Assembly: GCA_915063485.1 (NCBI GenBank)
Contig: CAJZDJ010000002.1
Span: 1-50,453 of the forward strand
From: an uncultured Actinomyces sp.
GTDB lineage: Bacteria > Actinomycetota > Actinomycetes > Actinomycetales > Actinomycetaceae
Direction of reading: 5' to 3'
Length of the DNA: 50,453 nucleotides
Shown here: positions 7,043 through 18,973 of the stretch, piece after piece
Numbering within the stretch: the first letter of the stretch is position 1
How the letters are laid out: every line of letters begins with the position of its first letter
Translations under genes and position numbers: made by a program
The notes under the pieces: model-generated
The model's database searches: none
Told to the model about the DNA's origin: nothing
The model's input: the letters and a program-made list of their open reading frames with translations, nothing else

Positions 7043-7073
7043 ACTTCACTGTCCGGTAGTGCTGGACACCGAA

Positions 7074-9577
<2,504 letters not shown>

Positions 9578-9640
9578 CGCAGGGCGGACCTTGGCTCCCC
9601 AGCCGGCTTAGCCGGCTGCACATGCAAAAACTGCCCACAC

Positions 9641-9675
9641 AAAACTGCGCCGCCGCCTTGGTGGCGCAGTTTTTG
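9641..9675 (+). terminator. Terminator of the tetR-MFS operon
   Basis: A 14-bp stem with one G-T pair (AAAACTGCGCCGCC with GGTGGCGCAGTTTT), 5-base loop, ends in a T-run. A separate GCCGGC-type hairpin lies at 9600-9618. Confidence 0.88.
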
Positions 9676-9718
9676 TAGTTTTACCGCCCGGCGTCACTTA
9701 ACCCGCTCCACTCACTAC

Positions 9719-9755
9719 TTAACCCACTCCCCTTGGCCGTGACACAATACGGATA
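9719..9755 (+). promoter_or_regulatory. Candidate promoter of nadE giving a leaderless transcript
   Basis: TTAACC (9719-9724), 18 bases, CACAAT (9743-9748). The A of the nadE ATG is 7 bases after the -10 hexamer and no ribosome site is present, so transcription may start at the initiation codon itself. Leaderless messages are common in actinobacteria. The hexamers are only moderate matches. Confidence 0.45.
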
Positions 9756-11833
9756 TGGAGTTCCGCTCAGTTTATGATCAAGGCTTTGCCCGTATCGCGG
9801 CCGTAACCGCCCCCGTAGCGCCTGCTAATCCAGCTAAGAATGCGCAAACCACTATCGATTTGCTCCAGGAAGCTCAGGCTCAGGGCGTGGCCGTGGCCGT
9901 GTTCCCGGAACTCAACCTCACCGGTTACGCCATCGATGATCTTTTCCTGCAGGAAGTACTGCTAGAGCAGACCCTGGCCGCTATCGAGTCGGTGCGTCAG
10001 GCCAGCGCCGAGCTAACTGTCATGGCAGTGGTGGGCGCCCCGCTACGCCAGGGCAACCGCCTATACAACTGCGCGCTAGCCATCCAGGGCGGTCGCGTTT
10101 ACGCCGTCGCCCCAAAGACTTTCCTGCCCAACTACCGCGAGTTTTACGAAAAGCGCCACTTCGCCTCGGGGGCTAGTGCCAGCGCCGCCTCTATCACCCT
10201 GCCCGGGGTGGGTGACGACGCCGCCCCGGCGAGCCCGAGCGGCGCCGTCGTGCCTTTTGGTAACAAGCTGCTCCTAGACTTCCCCCACATCCCGGGCATG
10301 GTGTTGCACATGGAGGTGTGTGAGGACCTGTGGGTGCCGGTGGCGCCCTCCGCCCAGGCCGCCCTGGCGGGTGCCAATGTGCTGGTGAACCTGTCGGGCT
10401 CGCCCATTACTGTGGGGCGCGCCGACGACCGTGAGCTACTGGCCCGCTCAGCCTCCCTGCGCTGCAACGCCGCCTACGTGTACGCCGCCGCCGGTGAGGG
10501 CGAATCCTCCACGGACCTGTCGTGGGATGGCCAAACCATGATCTATGAGCTGGGTGAGAAACTGGCTGAAACTGAGCGTTTCCCGCAAGGTCCACGCATG
10601 GCGGTGGCCGACGTCGATATCCGTACCCTGGCCTCAGAGCGACTACGCCAAGGCAGCTTTGACGATAACCGCATTGAGCAGCAGGGCACTGCCAGCGACT
10701 ACCGCACCATTTCGGTGCCGCTAGTGCCTACCCGCGCCGACATTGGTTTGCGCCGCCCGCTAGACCGCTTCCCGTTCGTGCCAGACGACCCGGCGCGCCT
10801 AGCACAGGACTGCTACGAGGCCTACTCGATCCAGGTGGCCGGGCTGGAGCAGCGCCTGCGCGCTATCGGCAACCCCAAGCTAGTGATCGGGGTTTCTGGC
10901 GGCCTGGACTCCACACACGCATTGATTGTGGCCGCGCGCGCCATGGACCGCCTGGGCCGTCCGCGCAGCGACATAATCGCCATCACCATGCCCGGTTTTG
11001 CCACCACTGCCGGCACTAAACGCAACGCTATCGACCTAGCCACCCGCCTGGGCTGCACCTTTGAAGAAATCGACATTCGCCCCGTGGCCACACAAATGCT
11101 TAAAGACATGGGCCACCCCTTCGGGCGCGGCGAGGAGGTCTACGACGTCACCTTCGAAAACGTCCAGGCCGGCCTGCGCACTGACTTCCTGTTCCGTATT
11201 GCCAATGAGCGCGGCGGGATTGTGCTTGGCACTGGTGACCTAAGCGAGTTGGCGCTGGGTTGGTGCACTTTCGGCGTGGGCGACCAGATGGCCCACTATG
11301 GCGTCAACGCGGGTATCCCCAAGACCCTGATTCAGCACCTGATCCGTTGGGTGGTGGCGGAAAAGATTTTCGACGACGCCGTGGGTGCCACTTTACTTTC
11401 GGTACTGGACACTGAGATCAGCCCTGAACTGGTTCCCAGCAAGGAGGGTGAGCCGATCCAGTCCACCCAGGCTAAGATTGGCCCCTACCCGCTGCAGGAC
11501 TTCACCCTGTTCCAGGTGCTGCGACGTGGGGCGCGCCCCAGCCGCATTGCGTTCCTGGCTGAGAAGGCCTGGCATGACGCCTCCACGGGCCACTGGCCGG
11601 TGGGGATTCCGGAAAGCGAGCAGGTGGCTTACCAGCTGCCTGAGATCCGCAAGTGGCTGGAGCTGTTCATTAAGCGTTTCTTCGCTAACCAGTTCAAGCG
11701 CTCCACCCTGCCTAACGGACCCAAGGTGGTAGCTGGTGGCACCCTGTCGCCGCGCGGCGACTGGCGTATGCCTTCGGATGCTTCTGGGGCGGCTTGGCTG
11801 TCTGAGCTAGAGCGCAATGTCCCCCAGGAGTAA
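9755..11833 (+). CDS. nadE: Glutamine-dependent NAD+ synthetase
   Basis: A 692-residue two-domain enzyme that makes NAD+ from nicotinic acid adenine dinucleotide, ATP and glutamine in the cytosol. Residues 1-300 are a nitrilase-type glutaminase with the Glu-Lys-Cys triad visible at E52 (FPELNLTGY), K121 (APKTFLPNY) and C189 (MEVCEDLW). Residues 340-680 are the synthetase domain with the ATP pyrophosphatase loop SGGLDS at 381-386 and [12 protein letters not shown] further on. Length is normal for the long, glutamine-using form found in actinobacteria. The HAD gene follows at once and is probably co-transcribed. No ribosome site precedes the ATG. Confidence 0.97.
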   Translation: MEFRSVYDQGFARIAAVTAPVAPANPAKNAQTTIDLLQEAQAQGVAVAVFPELNLTGYAIDDLFLQEVLLEQTLAAIESVRQASAELTVMAVVGAPLRQGNRLYNCALAIQGGRVYAVAPKTFLPNYREFYEKRHFASGASASAASITLPGVGDDAAPASPSGAVVPFGNKLLLDFPHIPGMVLHMEVCEDLWVPVAPSAQAALAGANVLVNLSGSPITVGRADDRELLARSASLRCNAAYVYAAAGEGESSTDLSWDGQTMIYELGEKLAETERFPQGPRMAVADVDIRTLASERLRQGSFDDNRIEQQGTASDYRTISVPLVPTRADIGLRRPLDRFPFVPDDPARLAQDCYEAYSIQVAGLEQRLRAIGNPKLVIGVSGGLDSTHALIVAARAMDRLGRPRSDIIAITMPGFATTAGTKRNAIDLATRLGCTFEEIDIRPVATQMLKDMGHPFGRGEEVYDVTFENVQAGLRTDFLFRIANERGGIVLGTGDLSELALGWCTFGVGDQMAHYGVNAGIPKTLIQHLIRWVVAEKIFDDAVGATLLSVLDTEISPELVPSKEGEPIQSTQAKIGPYPLQDFTLFQVLRRGARPSRIAFLAEKAWHDASTGHWPVGIPESEQVAYQLPEIRKWLELFIKRFFANQFKRSTLPNGPKVVAGGTLSPRGDWRMPSDASGAAWLSELERNVPQE

Positions 11834-11836
11834 GTG

Positions 11837-12634
11837 GTGCAGTTACTGGCAACTGATTTAGATGGCACGTTATTTAGCGCCCCTAACACTGTGGGGGAGC
11901 AAAACGCGGCGGCCTGTGCACGTTGGCGGGCGGCTGGCAACGTGTTGGTGCCCGCCAGTGGGCGTAGTTTGAGCCTGGTTTCGCGCCCGTTGGGGATGCA
12001 GCAGCTGGTTTATGACTACACCATTTGTGCTTCTGGCTGCGTGGTTGCCGACGGCGAAGCTAGCGTGCTCTATAACCGCACTATCCCGGCTGCTCAGCTG
12101 GAGGCGGTGCTGCGGCCCCTGTTGGAGCGTGAAGATTGCAGTTTTTACTGCACCACGCCGCAGGCGGACTACATTGTTCATGACGCTACCGCCCACCTGG
12201 CTAAATTCAGTACTGACCGGCCTGAAAACGGTTTTGTGCGCTCCAGCCTGGATGAGGTGTTGGAGCGAGGCTTAGAGGTTTCCTCAGTGCCGGTTTATAT
12301 CCCCAACCCGCAAACTGCCGACGCCCTATCTGCCCAAATCAGCCAGGAGTTCGCGGGGCAGCTAGATGCCCCGCGTTCCACCAACTACCTTGATGTGGTC
12401 CCACATGGGGTCACCAAAGCCACTGCTTTGCAGTGGCTGGTGCAATACCTGGCCGCCGCAGGCAGGCCGGTGGCCCGCACTGCGGCGGTGGGTGATTCTT
12501 GGAACGACTTACAGCTACTAGCTAGCGCCGATACGGCTGCCGCCATGGAAAACTCTGTGGATGGCCTGCGCGAAGCGGCCGGTGGTCACAGCGTGCCTAG
12601 CGTAGCAGCCTATATCGATCAGTTGCTGGCGTAG
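11837..12634 (+). CDS. Cof-type HAD-IIB phosphatase
   Basis: About 265 residues. HAD motif I is at the N-terminus (LLATDLDGTLF; the first Asp is the nucleophile), motif III is the KATAL lysine region (GVTKATALQWL), and motif IV is AVGDSWNDLQLL. The insert between motifs is the IIB cap. Such enzymes remove phosphate from sugar phosphates, flavin precursors or other small molecules; the substrate is not predictable. Two GTG codons stand in a row. GTG 11837 is better spaced (6 bases) from AGGAG, which lies in the last codons of nadE; GTG 11834 is possible. The 3' end overlaps the convergent GNAT gene by 16 bases. Confidence 0.88.
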   Translation: MQLLATDLDGTLFSAPNTVGEQNAAACARWRAAGNVLVPASGRSLSLVSRPLGMQQLVYDYTICASGCVVADGEASVLYNRTIPAAQLEAVLRPLLEREDCSFYCTTPQADYIVHDATAHLAKFSTDRPENGFVRSSLDEVLERGLEVSSVPVYIPNPQTADALSAQISQEFAGQLDAPRSTNYLDVVPHGVTKATALQWLVQYLAAAGRPVARTAAVGDSWNDLQLLASADTAAAMENSVDGLREAAGGHSVPSVAAYIDQLLA

Positions 12635-13086
12635 CGGTAAACGTTGGTTTCACGCAGCTCGAAGCCGCAGCGTCGGTAGAGACGGTTGGCGGCTTCACGG
12701 CTGGGACGGCTGGTTAGGTCAACGGTGCGGGCGCCGATCTTCTGGGCGTGTGCCACGGCAGCCTCAACCAGCTGCTGACCTGCACCCATACCGCGCGTGC
12801 CGGCGTCGACCACCACGTCCTCAACCCAGGCGCGCACGCCGGTGGGGATAGCGAAGGTGGCCAGGGAGAGCATACCCAGGATGGTGCCTGCCTCAACCTC
12901 GTTGCCGTCGGCAGCGATGACGGGCTTATCCGTGCGGAAAACGAACAGGTAGACACTGTCCTGGTCTACCAGGGCCTGGGTCTGCTGGGCGGTGAGGGGC
13001 TTGGCGCTGCGGCTTAGCTGCGGGATTAGGCGCTCCATGGCAGCTACTAGCTCAGGGGAAGACTGCTCGATCAGTTCGACGCTCAT
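12619..13086 (-). CDS. GNAT-family N-acetyltransferase
   Basis: A 155-residue single-domain acetyltransferase. The acetyl-CoA-binding motif A is clear: WVEDVVVDAGTRGMGAGQQL (about residues 87-106), followed by helix VEAAVAHAQKIGA, strand TVDLTS and the C-terminal SREAANRLYRRCGFELRETNVYRY. The start ATG has GAAAGG 6 bases upstream. The substrate, a small molecule or a protein N-terminus, cannot be told. It is transcribed alone and converges on the HAD gene. Confidence 0.9.
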   Translation of the reverse strand: MSVELIEQSSPELVAAMERLIPQLSRSAKPLTAQQTQALVDQDSVYLFVFRTDKPVIAADGNEVEAGTILGMLSLATFAIPTGVRAWVEDVVVDAGTRGMGAGQQLVEAAVAHAQKIGARTVDLTSRPSREAANRLYRRCGFELRETNVYRYASN

Positions 13087-13172
13087 ATTTGCCTTTCAAA
13101 TTTACTTTGGCTGGCTTTAAGCCTAACGCCTGGCGTAACTAGCGCACTAGCCCACGCCGCCACAACACACTT

Positions 13173-13241
13173 TTACAGGCCCAGGCGGCTTACAGGCCAG
13201 AGCCGCTTACAGGCCCAGGCGGCTTACAGGCCCAGGGCGGC
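13173..13241. repeat. Four tandem copies of a 17-bp unit spanning a stop codon
   Basis: The unit TTACAGGCCCAGGCGGC occurs at 13173-13189, with changes at 13190-13206, again exactly at 13207-13223, and with one extra base at 13224-13241. The last copy is the coding 3' end and stop of the adjacent minus-strand gene, so the other three are copies of that gene end, each still carrying the TAA. Confidence 0.9.
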
Positions 13242-14078
13242 GCGTTCTTCGCTACCCACCCAGTAGCGGGTGTTCTCCAGGGCGCGGAACCAGCGGGCCA
13301 GTGCCGGCCAGAAGCTGATTGAGGGTGAGCCTAGCTTTTCACGGGTGGAGTACTCGTAGGACTGGATCTGGGTGAACAGCAAGATGTCAGCAGCGGTGGG
13401 CTGGTTGCCGCACAGGTACTGGCCCACGGCGGTCACAGCAGCCAGGTAGGGCATCTCAGAGAAGGTCATGACGTCCTCGCGGGCAGCCTCCATGCCGGTG
13501 GCACGCGCCAACAGAGTATCAATCACGTCAAAAGCGGTGAATAGGGTCAGCACCCCGGCGTCAACTAGTTCAGCGTCGCCGTCGGCGTGAATAATCTTGC
13601 CCTGAGGGGCGGCCACATGTTCATCTAGCCAGCGCTGCCAGGCGTCAATGGCCAGGTGGTAGGGCTCAGGGTAGAGATCGGGGGCACTGGCAATATGGAA
13701 CGGCTTCCAGGCCGTAGCCAGGTCAAAGAGCAGGTCAGCGGAAGAGTCCATAACCACTTCCCCACTGGCCAGTTCAACCAGGGCGGGAATGGTGGGCGGC
13801 GGGGTGTAGCCGGGAGTGCTGGCGTAAACCTCAGCCACCGAGGTGGCCTGTAGTACTGGGTCCTCGCCGGGTAGACCAGAGCCATCAGTTAGCTGCCAGT
13901 AGCCATCCTCGCCACGACCGTAGCTCCAGGCCACACGCAGAGCGTTGGTTAGGCCTAGTAGTCGACGGGCAATTAGTACGCGGCGGCAGTAAGGGCAGGC
14001 GCCGCTAGCAACCAGTCGGTATCGCCCCGGTCCAGGCACAAGTTCAGAACCAAAACGTTTATGGGTACTAATCGGCAT
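13224..14078 (-). CDS. Omega-type glutathione S-transferase-like reductase (YqjG/ECM4 family)
   Basis: 284 residues from ATG 14078, set by AAGGAG at 14085-14090; longer readings upstream lack a site. The N-terminal thioredoxin-like half has the CPYC pair at C28-C31 (ASGACPYCRR), the landmark of glutathionyl-hydroquinone reductases. TIPALVEL and VMDSSADL follow, then a helical half with NQPTAADILLFTQIQSYEY. The N-terminal MPISTHKRFGSE also fits. The family strips thiols from quinone conjugates; actinobacteria usually lack glutathione, so mycothiol or another thiol may be the partner. The 3' end carries the tandem repeat. Confidence 0.85.
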   Translation of the reverse strand: MPISTHKRFGSELVPGPGRYRLVASGACPYCRRVLIARRLLGLTNALRVAWSYGRGEDGYWQLTDGSGLPGEDPVLQATSVAEVYASTPGYTPPPTIPALVELASGEVVMDSSADLLFDLATAWKPFHIASAPDLYPEPYHLAIDAWQRWLDEHVAAPQGKIIHADGDAELVDAGVLTLFTAFDVIDTLLARATGMEAAREDVMTFSEMPYLAAVTAVGQYLCGNQPTAADILLFTQIQSYEYSTREKLGSPSISFWPALARWFRALENTRYWVGSEERAALGL

Positions 14079-14194
14079 CCCACTCTCCTTATCCCAAAGG
14101 TCAACTTGACCTGACCCAACAGCCATACAGCGCAAGAACGTGGCGCTGCCCACTAAAACCAATGTTACGGTGGCAGACCTGTTGTGGCTAGGGT

Positions 14195-16162
14195 TTAGGC
14201 AGCTCGTAAAGCAGTCGCGCGCTTAGCGCGGCGCTGAGCCTGAATAATTGGGTCAGGAACTGGTACAGCAGCCACCAGCGCCTGGGTGTAAGGATCACTG
14301 GGGGCGGAGAGTACCTTGGTGGTTTTGCCGGCTTCCACCACCTGGCCTTGACGCAGCACCACCACCTGGGAGGCGACCTGCTCCACCACGGCTAGGTCGT
14401 GGGAGACAAACAGGCAGGCAAAGCCAAGTTCGTGCTGCAAGCTAGCTAGCAGCTCTAGCACTACAGCCTGCACCGATACGTCCAGGGCACTAGTGGGTTC
14501 ATCGGCGATCAGTAGCTGCGGCTGCAGTGCCAGGGCACGCGCAATAGCCACCCGTTGACGCTGTCCACCACTCATTTCATGGGGGTAGCGCTGAGCCATC
14601 GACGCCGGCAGGCGCACCGCCTCAAGCAGCTCATTCACCCGCTGGCGCCGCTGGGCGTTAGTCAGGTTGGTGTGTAACTGTAGCGGCTGGCCAATGGAGG
14701 CCCCCACTGAGCGGCGCGGGTTTAACGAGGAGGCCGGGTTTTGGAACACGATACCGGTTTGGCTGCGCACTCCCCGCAGCTTGCGCCCACTAGCCCCAGC
14801 TACTTCCAGGCCATCTACCTGCACTGAGCCGGAGTGGATAGGCACCAGGCCGGTGAGCGTGCCAGCAATGGTGGATTTACCTGAACCAGATTCACCCACC
14901 AGGCCCAGAACTTGGCCGCGCGCAATATCGAAGCTAACCCCGCGCACCGCGTGCACCTGGCGACGCCCATTGCGGTAGACAACGTCTAGATTTTCGATTC
15001 GCACTAGCGGTTGGGCACTATCGCCCACCCGGGAGGCAACGCCATCACCCTCACTAGCGGCGTCGCTGTTAACTGCGGCCACCTTAGCGAGGCCGGCACC
15101 AGACACATCAGCACCAGCGTCAGCGCCGCTACCCGCGCCGCCACGCAAGCTATTTAGACGCGGCACCGCAGCTAACAGCTGACGGGTGTAGTCGTGGCCG
15201 GGAGAAGCAAAAATAGTGCGCACATCGCCGCGCTCAATGATTCGCCCATGACGCATTACCGCCACCGCGTCGGCCACATCGGCCACCACCCCCATGTCGT
15301 GGGTGATTAGCAGTACCGCCACGCCTTCACTGGCCAGTTGGCGCAGCAGATCCAAGATCTCGGCCTGCACGGTTACATCCAGGGCGGTGGTGGGCTCGTC
15401 AGCGATCAGTACGCTGGGGTGATTGGCGGTGGCCAGGGCAATGCAGGCGCGCTGCAGCTGGCCACCGGAAAGCTGGTGCGGGTAGGAGTCAGCGATCCGC
15501 TCAGTTTCACGCTGATCCCCGCCCAGCCCAGCGCGGCTAAGGGCGTTAAGCACCTGGGTGCGTACGGCGCGGCGCTGGCGCGGCGTGGTGCGTTTACCTT
15601 TGCCCTCGCCGTGGATAGCAATGGCTTCGGCGATCTGGTCGCCGATGGTAAACAGCGGGTCCAGGGCGGTGGTGGGTTCTTGGAAGATCACGCCCACATG
15701 TTCGCCGCGCACCTGATCCAAAATTTCACGCGCAGCCCCCACCAGTTCCTGGTTTTGGCGGCAGCAGTCCAGTACGGCACTGCCGCTAACTAGCGCGTTA
15801 GCTGAAAGTAGCCCCAACGTCCCCATGGCGGTCACGGATTTACCTGAGCCCGACTCGCCCACCAGCGCCAACACTTGGCCCTTAATTAGGTCAAGGTTGA
15901 TCTGCTGGCTGGCGACGACGTCCTCGCCGCCTTGGGCGGGGAAGGTTACGCCAAATTCGCGCAGGCAAAACACCGCTCCAGGCGCAGGCTTTTCAAAGCC
16001 GGCAGCGTCCACCTGAGTGGTAGCCTCCTGAACGCCGTCGTAGACAGTGTCTACAACCGCCCCCTGAGCGTCAGCAGCCTGGCCGTCAGCCTCGCCGCCG
16101 GGCAGCAGCTCGGCGTCTGCGCCCGCGCCACTAGGGCGTTGGGAACTACTTTCGATGCTCAT
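14195..16162 (-). CDS. Fused double ATPase of oligopeptide/nickel-type ABC importer (DppD-DppF)
   Basis: A 655-residue protein carrying two full ABC ATPase domains. Domain 1: Walker A GESGSGKSVT at 102-111, signature SGGQLQRA, Walker B VLIADEPTTALD, switch histidine in LLITHD. Domain 2: Walker A GESGSGKSTI, signature SGGQRQRV, Walker B LLIADEPTSALD, switch in FVSHD. A glycine- and alanine-rich linker (GADAGADVSGAG) joins them, and the first 60 residues are an extra acidic, low-complexity stretch. It powers uptake by the two permeases upstream in the same operon. Fusion of the D and F subunits is common in actinobacteria. It is the last gene of the operon, 2 bases after the binding-protein gene. 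Confidence 0.95.
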   Translation of the reverse strand: MSIESSSQRPSGAGADAELLPGGEADGQAADAQGAVVDTVYDGVQEATTQVDAAGFEKPAPGAVFCLREFGVTFPAQGGEDVVASQQINLDLIKGQVLALVGESGSGKSVTAMGTLGLLSANALVSGSAVLDCCRQNQELVGAAREILDQVRGEHVGVIFQEPTTALDPLFTIGDQIAEAIAIHGEGKGKRTTPRQRRAVRTQVLNALSRAGLGGDQRETERIADSYPHQLSGGQLQRACIALATANHPSVLIADEPTTALDVTVQAEILDLLRQLASEGVAVLLITHDMGVVADVADAVAVMRHGRIIERGDVRTIFASPGHDYTRQLLAAVPRLNSLRGGAGSGADAGADVSGAGLAKVAAVNSDAASEGDGVASRVGDSAQPLVRIENLDVVYRNGRRQVHAVRGVSFDIARGQVLGLVGESGSGKSTIAGTLTGLVPIHSGSVQVDGLEVAGASGRKLRGVRSQTGIVFQNPASSLNPRRSVGASIGQPLQLHTNLTNAQRRQRVNELLEAVRLPASMAQRYPHEMSGGQRQRVAIARALALQPQLLIADEPTSALDVSVQAVVLELLASLQHELGFACLFVSHDLAVVEQVASQVVVLRQGQVVEAGKTTKVLSAPSDPYTQALVAAVPVPDPIIQAQRRAKRATALRAA

Positions 16163-16164
16163 CT

Positions 16165-17847
16165 CTATTCGACCCCTAGTACCAGGTAGTTCGGGTATGC
16201 CGGGTAGGGCTCCACGTAGAAGCCGGTAACCTTCGAGCCGCGCAGGAAGGAGTTGCGGCGGTAGGCCAACGGCACTGCGGGGGCGTGCTGGGCAATCTGC
16301 TTGTCGACGGCGGCCCAGGCAACCTTAGCCTTGGCCGGGTCCAGCTCAGCTGAGGCTGCGTCAATAGCCTTATCGACGGCGTCATCCTTAAAGCGCGAGG
16401 CGTTAATGCCACCGTTACCGATCTCGCTGGAGGCAAACAGCGGCTGCAGGTTGGCGGCCGGGCTGGGGTAGTCCGGGTTCCAGGACATTAGCGTCAGGTC
16501 ATAGGAGGAACCGTCAGAGTTAGTGGAGCGCTCACTGGCGGTGTCGGTCTCAACCGGGTCAATGCGCACCTTGAAACCGGCCTTGGTTAGCGACTGCTGC
16601 ACTGCCTCAGCCACGGCCACCTGGGCCTGGCCGTTGGGGGTGAGCAGCACCAGTTCAGGCACGTTCTTGCCGGCGATCAGCTGCTTGGCCTTGTTCACGT
16701 TGTAGGGGTACAGGTCGTATTCCTTACGTCCCTCAATGCCGGGGGTGATGTAGGTGGTGGCCTTGAGGCCACCTAGCTGACCACCCAGGGCCTGCACCAC
16801 GGCGTCCTTGTTGACCGCGTAGTTGATGGCCTGACGCACAGCCAGGTCCTTTACGCGCTCAGTGTTGATGGCCAGGTACAGCAGCGGGCCGGCGCTGGAG
16901 GTAGCCAGGCGGGCCTTAGCCTTGGGGTTGGCGGTGATTTCCGCTAGCTGGGCTGCGGCCACGCGCGAGGAGCTCATGGAGGTGGCAGCTTCACCGGCGT
17001 CAGCGATGATGGACTTGTTAGCCACAGACTCATCCTGACCCAGCTTGAATACCACCTTGTCGGGTAGGGCGCTGCGCAGCGGGTCGCTCTTGGCCTCCCA
17101 CTTGGGGTTGCGTTCCAGGGTTACCGAGACGCCCTGCTTATAGTCCGCTACCTGGTAGGGGCCGGAAGCTACCGGCTTGCGAGTGTAGGTGGACGGGTCG
17201 TCACCGGTGGGCACGGGCGAGAAGGTGGGGGTGGACACTACCCACGGCCAGTCACCGTAGGGGCGCACTAGCTTGAAGGTAATGGTGTAGTCGTCGGGGG
17301 TGCCGATCGAGTCCAGGTGCTTGCCGTTGTAAGGGCCCTGGTAGTTCTTACCACCTTCTAGCAGGGTCTTGTGGTAGCCCAGACCACCAGAAAGCGAGGG
17401 GGCAAAGGAACGCTCAATACCGTACTTGATCAGCTTGGTGGTGATCTCCTGGCCGTTTTGCATCTTCAGGCCCTTCTTAATGGTGAAGGTCCAGGTCAGG
17501 CCATCTTCAGAGACCTTACCGGTGTCGTTGGCCAGGTCGCCAACAAGTTCAACCGGCTTACCCTCAACCAGGCGCAGGCCCACGAGGCGGCGGTGTACCA
17601 GCGGCAGGGAGGTGATGGGCAGGGACTGGCTCTTGGCCGGGTCCCAGTTAATATCGGTGGAGGAGCTGAGCACCGTGAGGGTGCCGCCCTTCTTAGCAGT
17701 TGCCGACGCCGCAGCTCCTACATTTTCGGAATTGGCGCCACATGCGGCTAGCACCAAACCCATAGCGCCCATACCGGATGCGCTTAGCAGACCACGACGA
17801 GAAATATTAGCTTTAACCCAAGCCGGAGCCGATAGGTTCTGGGACAT
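16165..17847 (-). CDS. ABC importer substrate-binding lipoprotein (SBP family 5)
   Basis: A 560-residue extracellular binding protein. The N-terminus has a twin-arginine motif (SRRGLLSAS, arginines at 17-18) followed by a hydrophobic run and a lipobox LAAC with the lipidated cysteine at 36, so it is probably exported folded by Tat and anchored. The body carries SBP_bac_5 landmarks: DLANDTGKVSEDGLTWTF, TYTRKPVASGPYQV, AINYAVNKDAVVQA, LMSWNPDYPSP and YRRNSFLRGSKV. The family binds oligopeptides, nickel complexes or glycans; the ligand is not predictable. AAAGGA precedes the ATG. It lies 136 bases after the permease B gene, which leaves room for its own promoter or processing site. Confidence 0.94.
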   Translation of the reverse strand: MSQNLSAPAWVKANISRRGLLSASGMGAMGLVLAACGANSENVGAAASATAKKGGTLTVLSSSTDINWDPAKSQSLPITSLPLVHRRLVGLRLVEGKPVELVGDLANDTGKVSEDGLTWTFTIKKGLKMQNGQEITTKLIKYGIERSFAPSLSGGLGYHKTLLEGGKNYQGPYNGKHLDSIGTPDDYTITFKLVRPYGDWPWVVSTPTFSPVPTGDDPSTYTRKPVASGPYQVADYKQGVSVTLERNPKWEAKSDPLRSALPDKVVFKLGQDESVANKSIIADAGEAATSMSSSRVAAAQLAEITANPKAKARLATSSAGPLLYLAINTERVKDLAVRQAINYAVNKDAVVQALGGQLGGLKATTYITPGIEGRKEYDLYPYNVNKAKQLIAGKNVPELVLLTPNGQAQVAVAEAVQQSLTKAGFKVRIDPVETDTASERSTNSDGSSYDLTLMSWNPDYPSPAANLQPLFASSEIGNGGINASRFKDDAVDKAIDAASAELDPAKAKVAWAAVDKQIAQHAPAVPLAYRRNSFLRGSKVTGFYVEPYPAYPNYLVLGVE

Positions 17848-17983
17848 TTCGAGTCCTTTCTTATGGTGCTTAAACCTGTAGTTGTTTCTACTAGGTTCTA
17901 CTCGCTCAGGCGAGAAATCTGTGTGTTACGGAAAGTAGACGGTAGCTGTAGCTGCGCGCCGGTTGTGAAAGTAAGTTCCAGGT

Positions 17984-18973
17984 TCAGATACGCGGATCAA
18001 CTAAAGTAGCGACGGCGTCGGCAATTAAGTTCGCGACCACCACGAATGCCGCTGCTACTAGGGTAACTCCCATAATGACCGGGATATCTGTGGTGCCTAC
18101 GGCATCCATTAGTAAGGCTCCCAGTCCCTGCATGGAAAATACGCGTTCGGTGATCACTGCGCCACCCAACATAGACCCAAAATCCAGAGCGAAGAAAGTA
18201 ATGATGGGTAGGGCAATATTGCGCATAACGTGGCGGCCAATCACTACCGGCTCAGGTAGGCCCTGGGCGCGTAGGGTACGCACATAGTCTTCCTGGAGGT
18301 TATCGAGCATGTCTGAGCGCACCAGGCGCGCATACATGGCGGCAGAGATAATCGCCAGTACGGTCCAGGGTAGTACCAGGTGCCACAGCCAGCCCACGAA
18401 GTCCTCAGTTAGCGGCACATACCCGGCCACCGGCACCATATCTAGGGTGAAACCAAAGATTAAGATGCCCAGCAAACCAATCAGATAGGTGGGGGCGCTA
18501 ACCCCAAAAACTGTTCCGGCCATGATGAAACGGTCAATGCGTGAGCCTCGGCGTAGCGCGGAAATAATTCCGGCACCCACCCCAACTACCAGCCAGAGCA
18601 CGGCGGCACCTACAGCAATAGACACTGTCACCGGCAGGCGGCTGGTGATCAGTTCACTCACCTGGGCGTTGAGACGGAAGGAGTAACCCAAGCAGGGGGC
18701 ATTACAAACAATCATGTCTGCCCCGCTACCGAAAGTACGGCCAGTGAAAATCCCGGACAGGTACTGCCAAAACTGGACATACCAGGGCTTATCTAGACCC
18801 ATATAGGCCTGGGCGCGAGCTAGGTTCTCAGCAGTACAGGGCTTGCCACAAACCAGCAGGGCCGGGTTTGAGGGCCACAGTGAGAAAATTGCGAAAGTAA
18901 TTAGGGTGACGATTACCAGCACCAAGATGGCTTGGAAGGTGCGGGAAACTAAGAAACGAGTCCGTCCCATCAC
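17984..18973 (-). CDS. ABC importer permease, DppB type
   Basis: 329 residues with six membrane segments and the BPD_transp_1 fold. The N-terminal helix (LVSRTFQAILVLVIVTLITF) and the long first periplasmic loop are typical of DppB/OppB; the EAA-like coupling segment is seen at DYVRTLRAQGLPEPVVIGRH. The extracellular loop contains two CxxxxC-like pairs (CGKPC, CNAPC), a likely disulfide feature not found in every member. The start overlaps the stop of the permease C gene by ATGA, so the two are translated together. It pairs with permease C to form the channel. Confidence 0.94.
   Translation of the reverse strand: MMGRTRFLVSRTFQAILVLVIVTLITFAIFSLWPSNPALLVCGKPCTAENLARAQAYMGLDKPWYVQFWQYLSGIFTGRTFGSGADMIVCNAPCLGYSFRLNAQVSELITSRLPVTVSIAVGAAVLWLVVGVGAGIISALRRGSRIDRFIMAGTVFGVSAPTYLIGLLGILIFGFTLDMVPVAGYVPLTEDFVGWLWHLVLPWTVLAIISAAMYARLVRSDMLDNLQEDYVRTLRAQGLPEPVVIGRHVMRNIALPIITFFALDFGSMLGGAVITERVFSMQGLGALLMDAVGTTDIPVIMGVTLVAAAFVVVANLIADAVATLVDPRI

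Noticed and set aside
7002..7073. Upstream extension of the TetR gene to TTG 7002
   Set aside because: The codon lies inside the operator palindrome and the added residues do not fit a TetR N-terminus.
13173..13241. CRISPR array
   Set aside because: Contiguous 17-bp units with no spacers; a tandem duplication.
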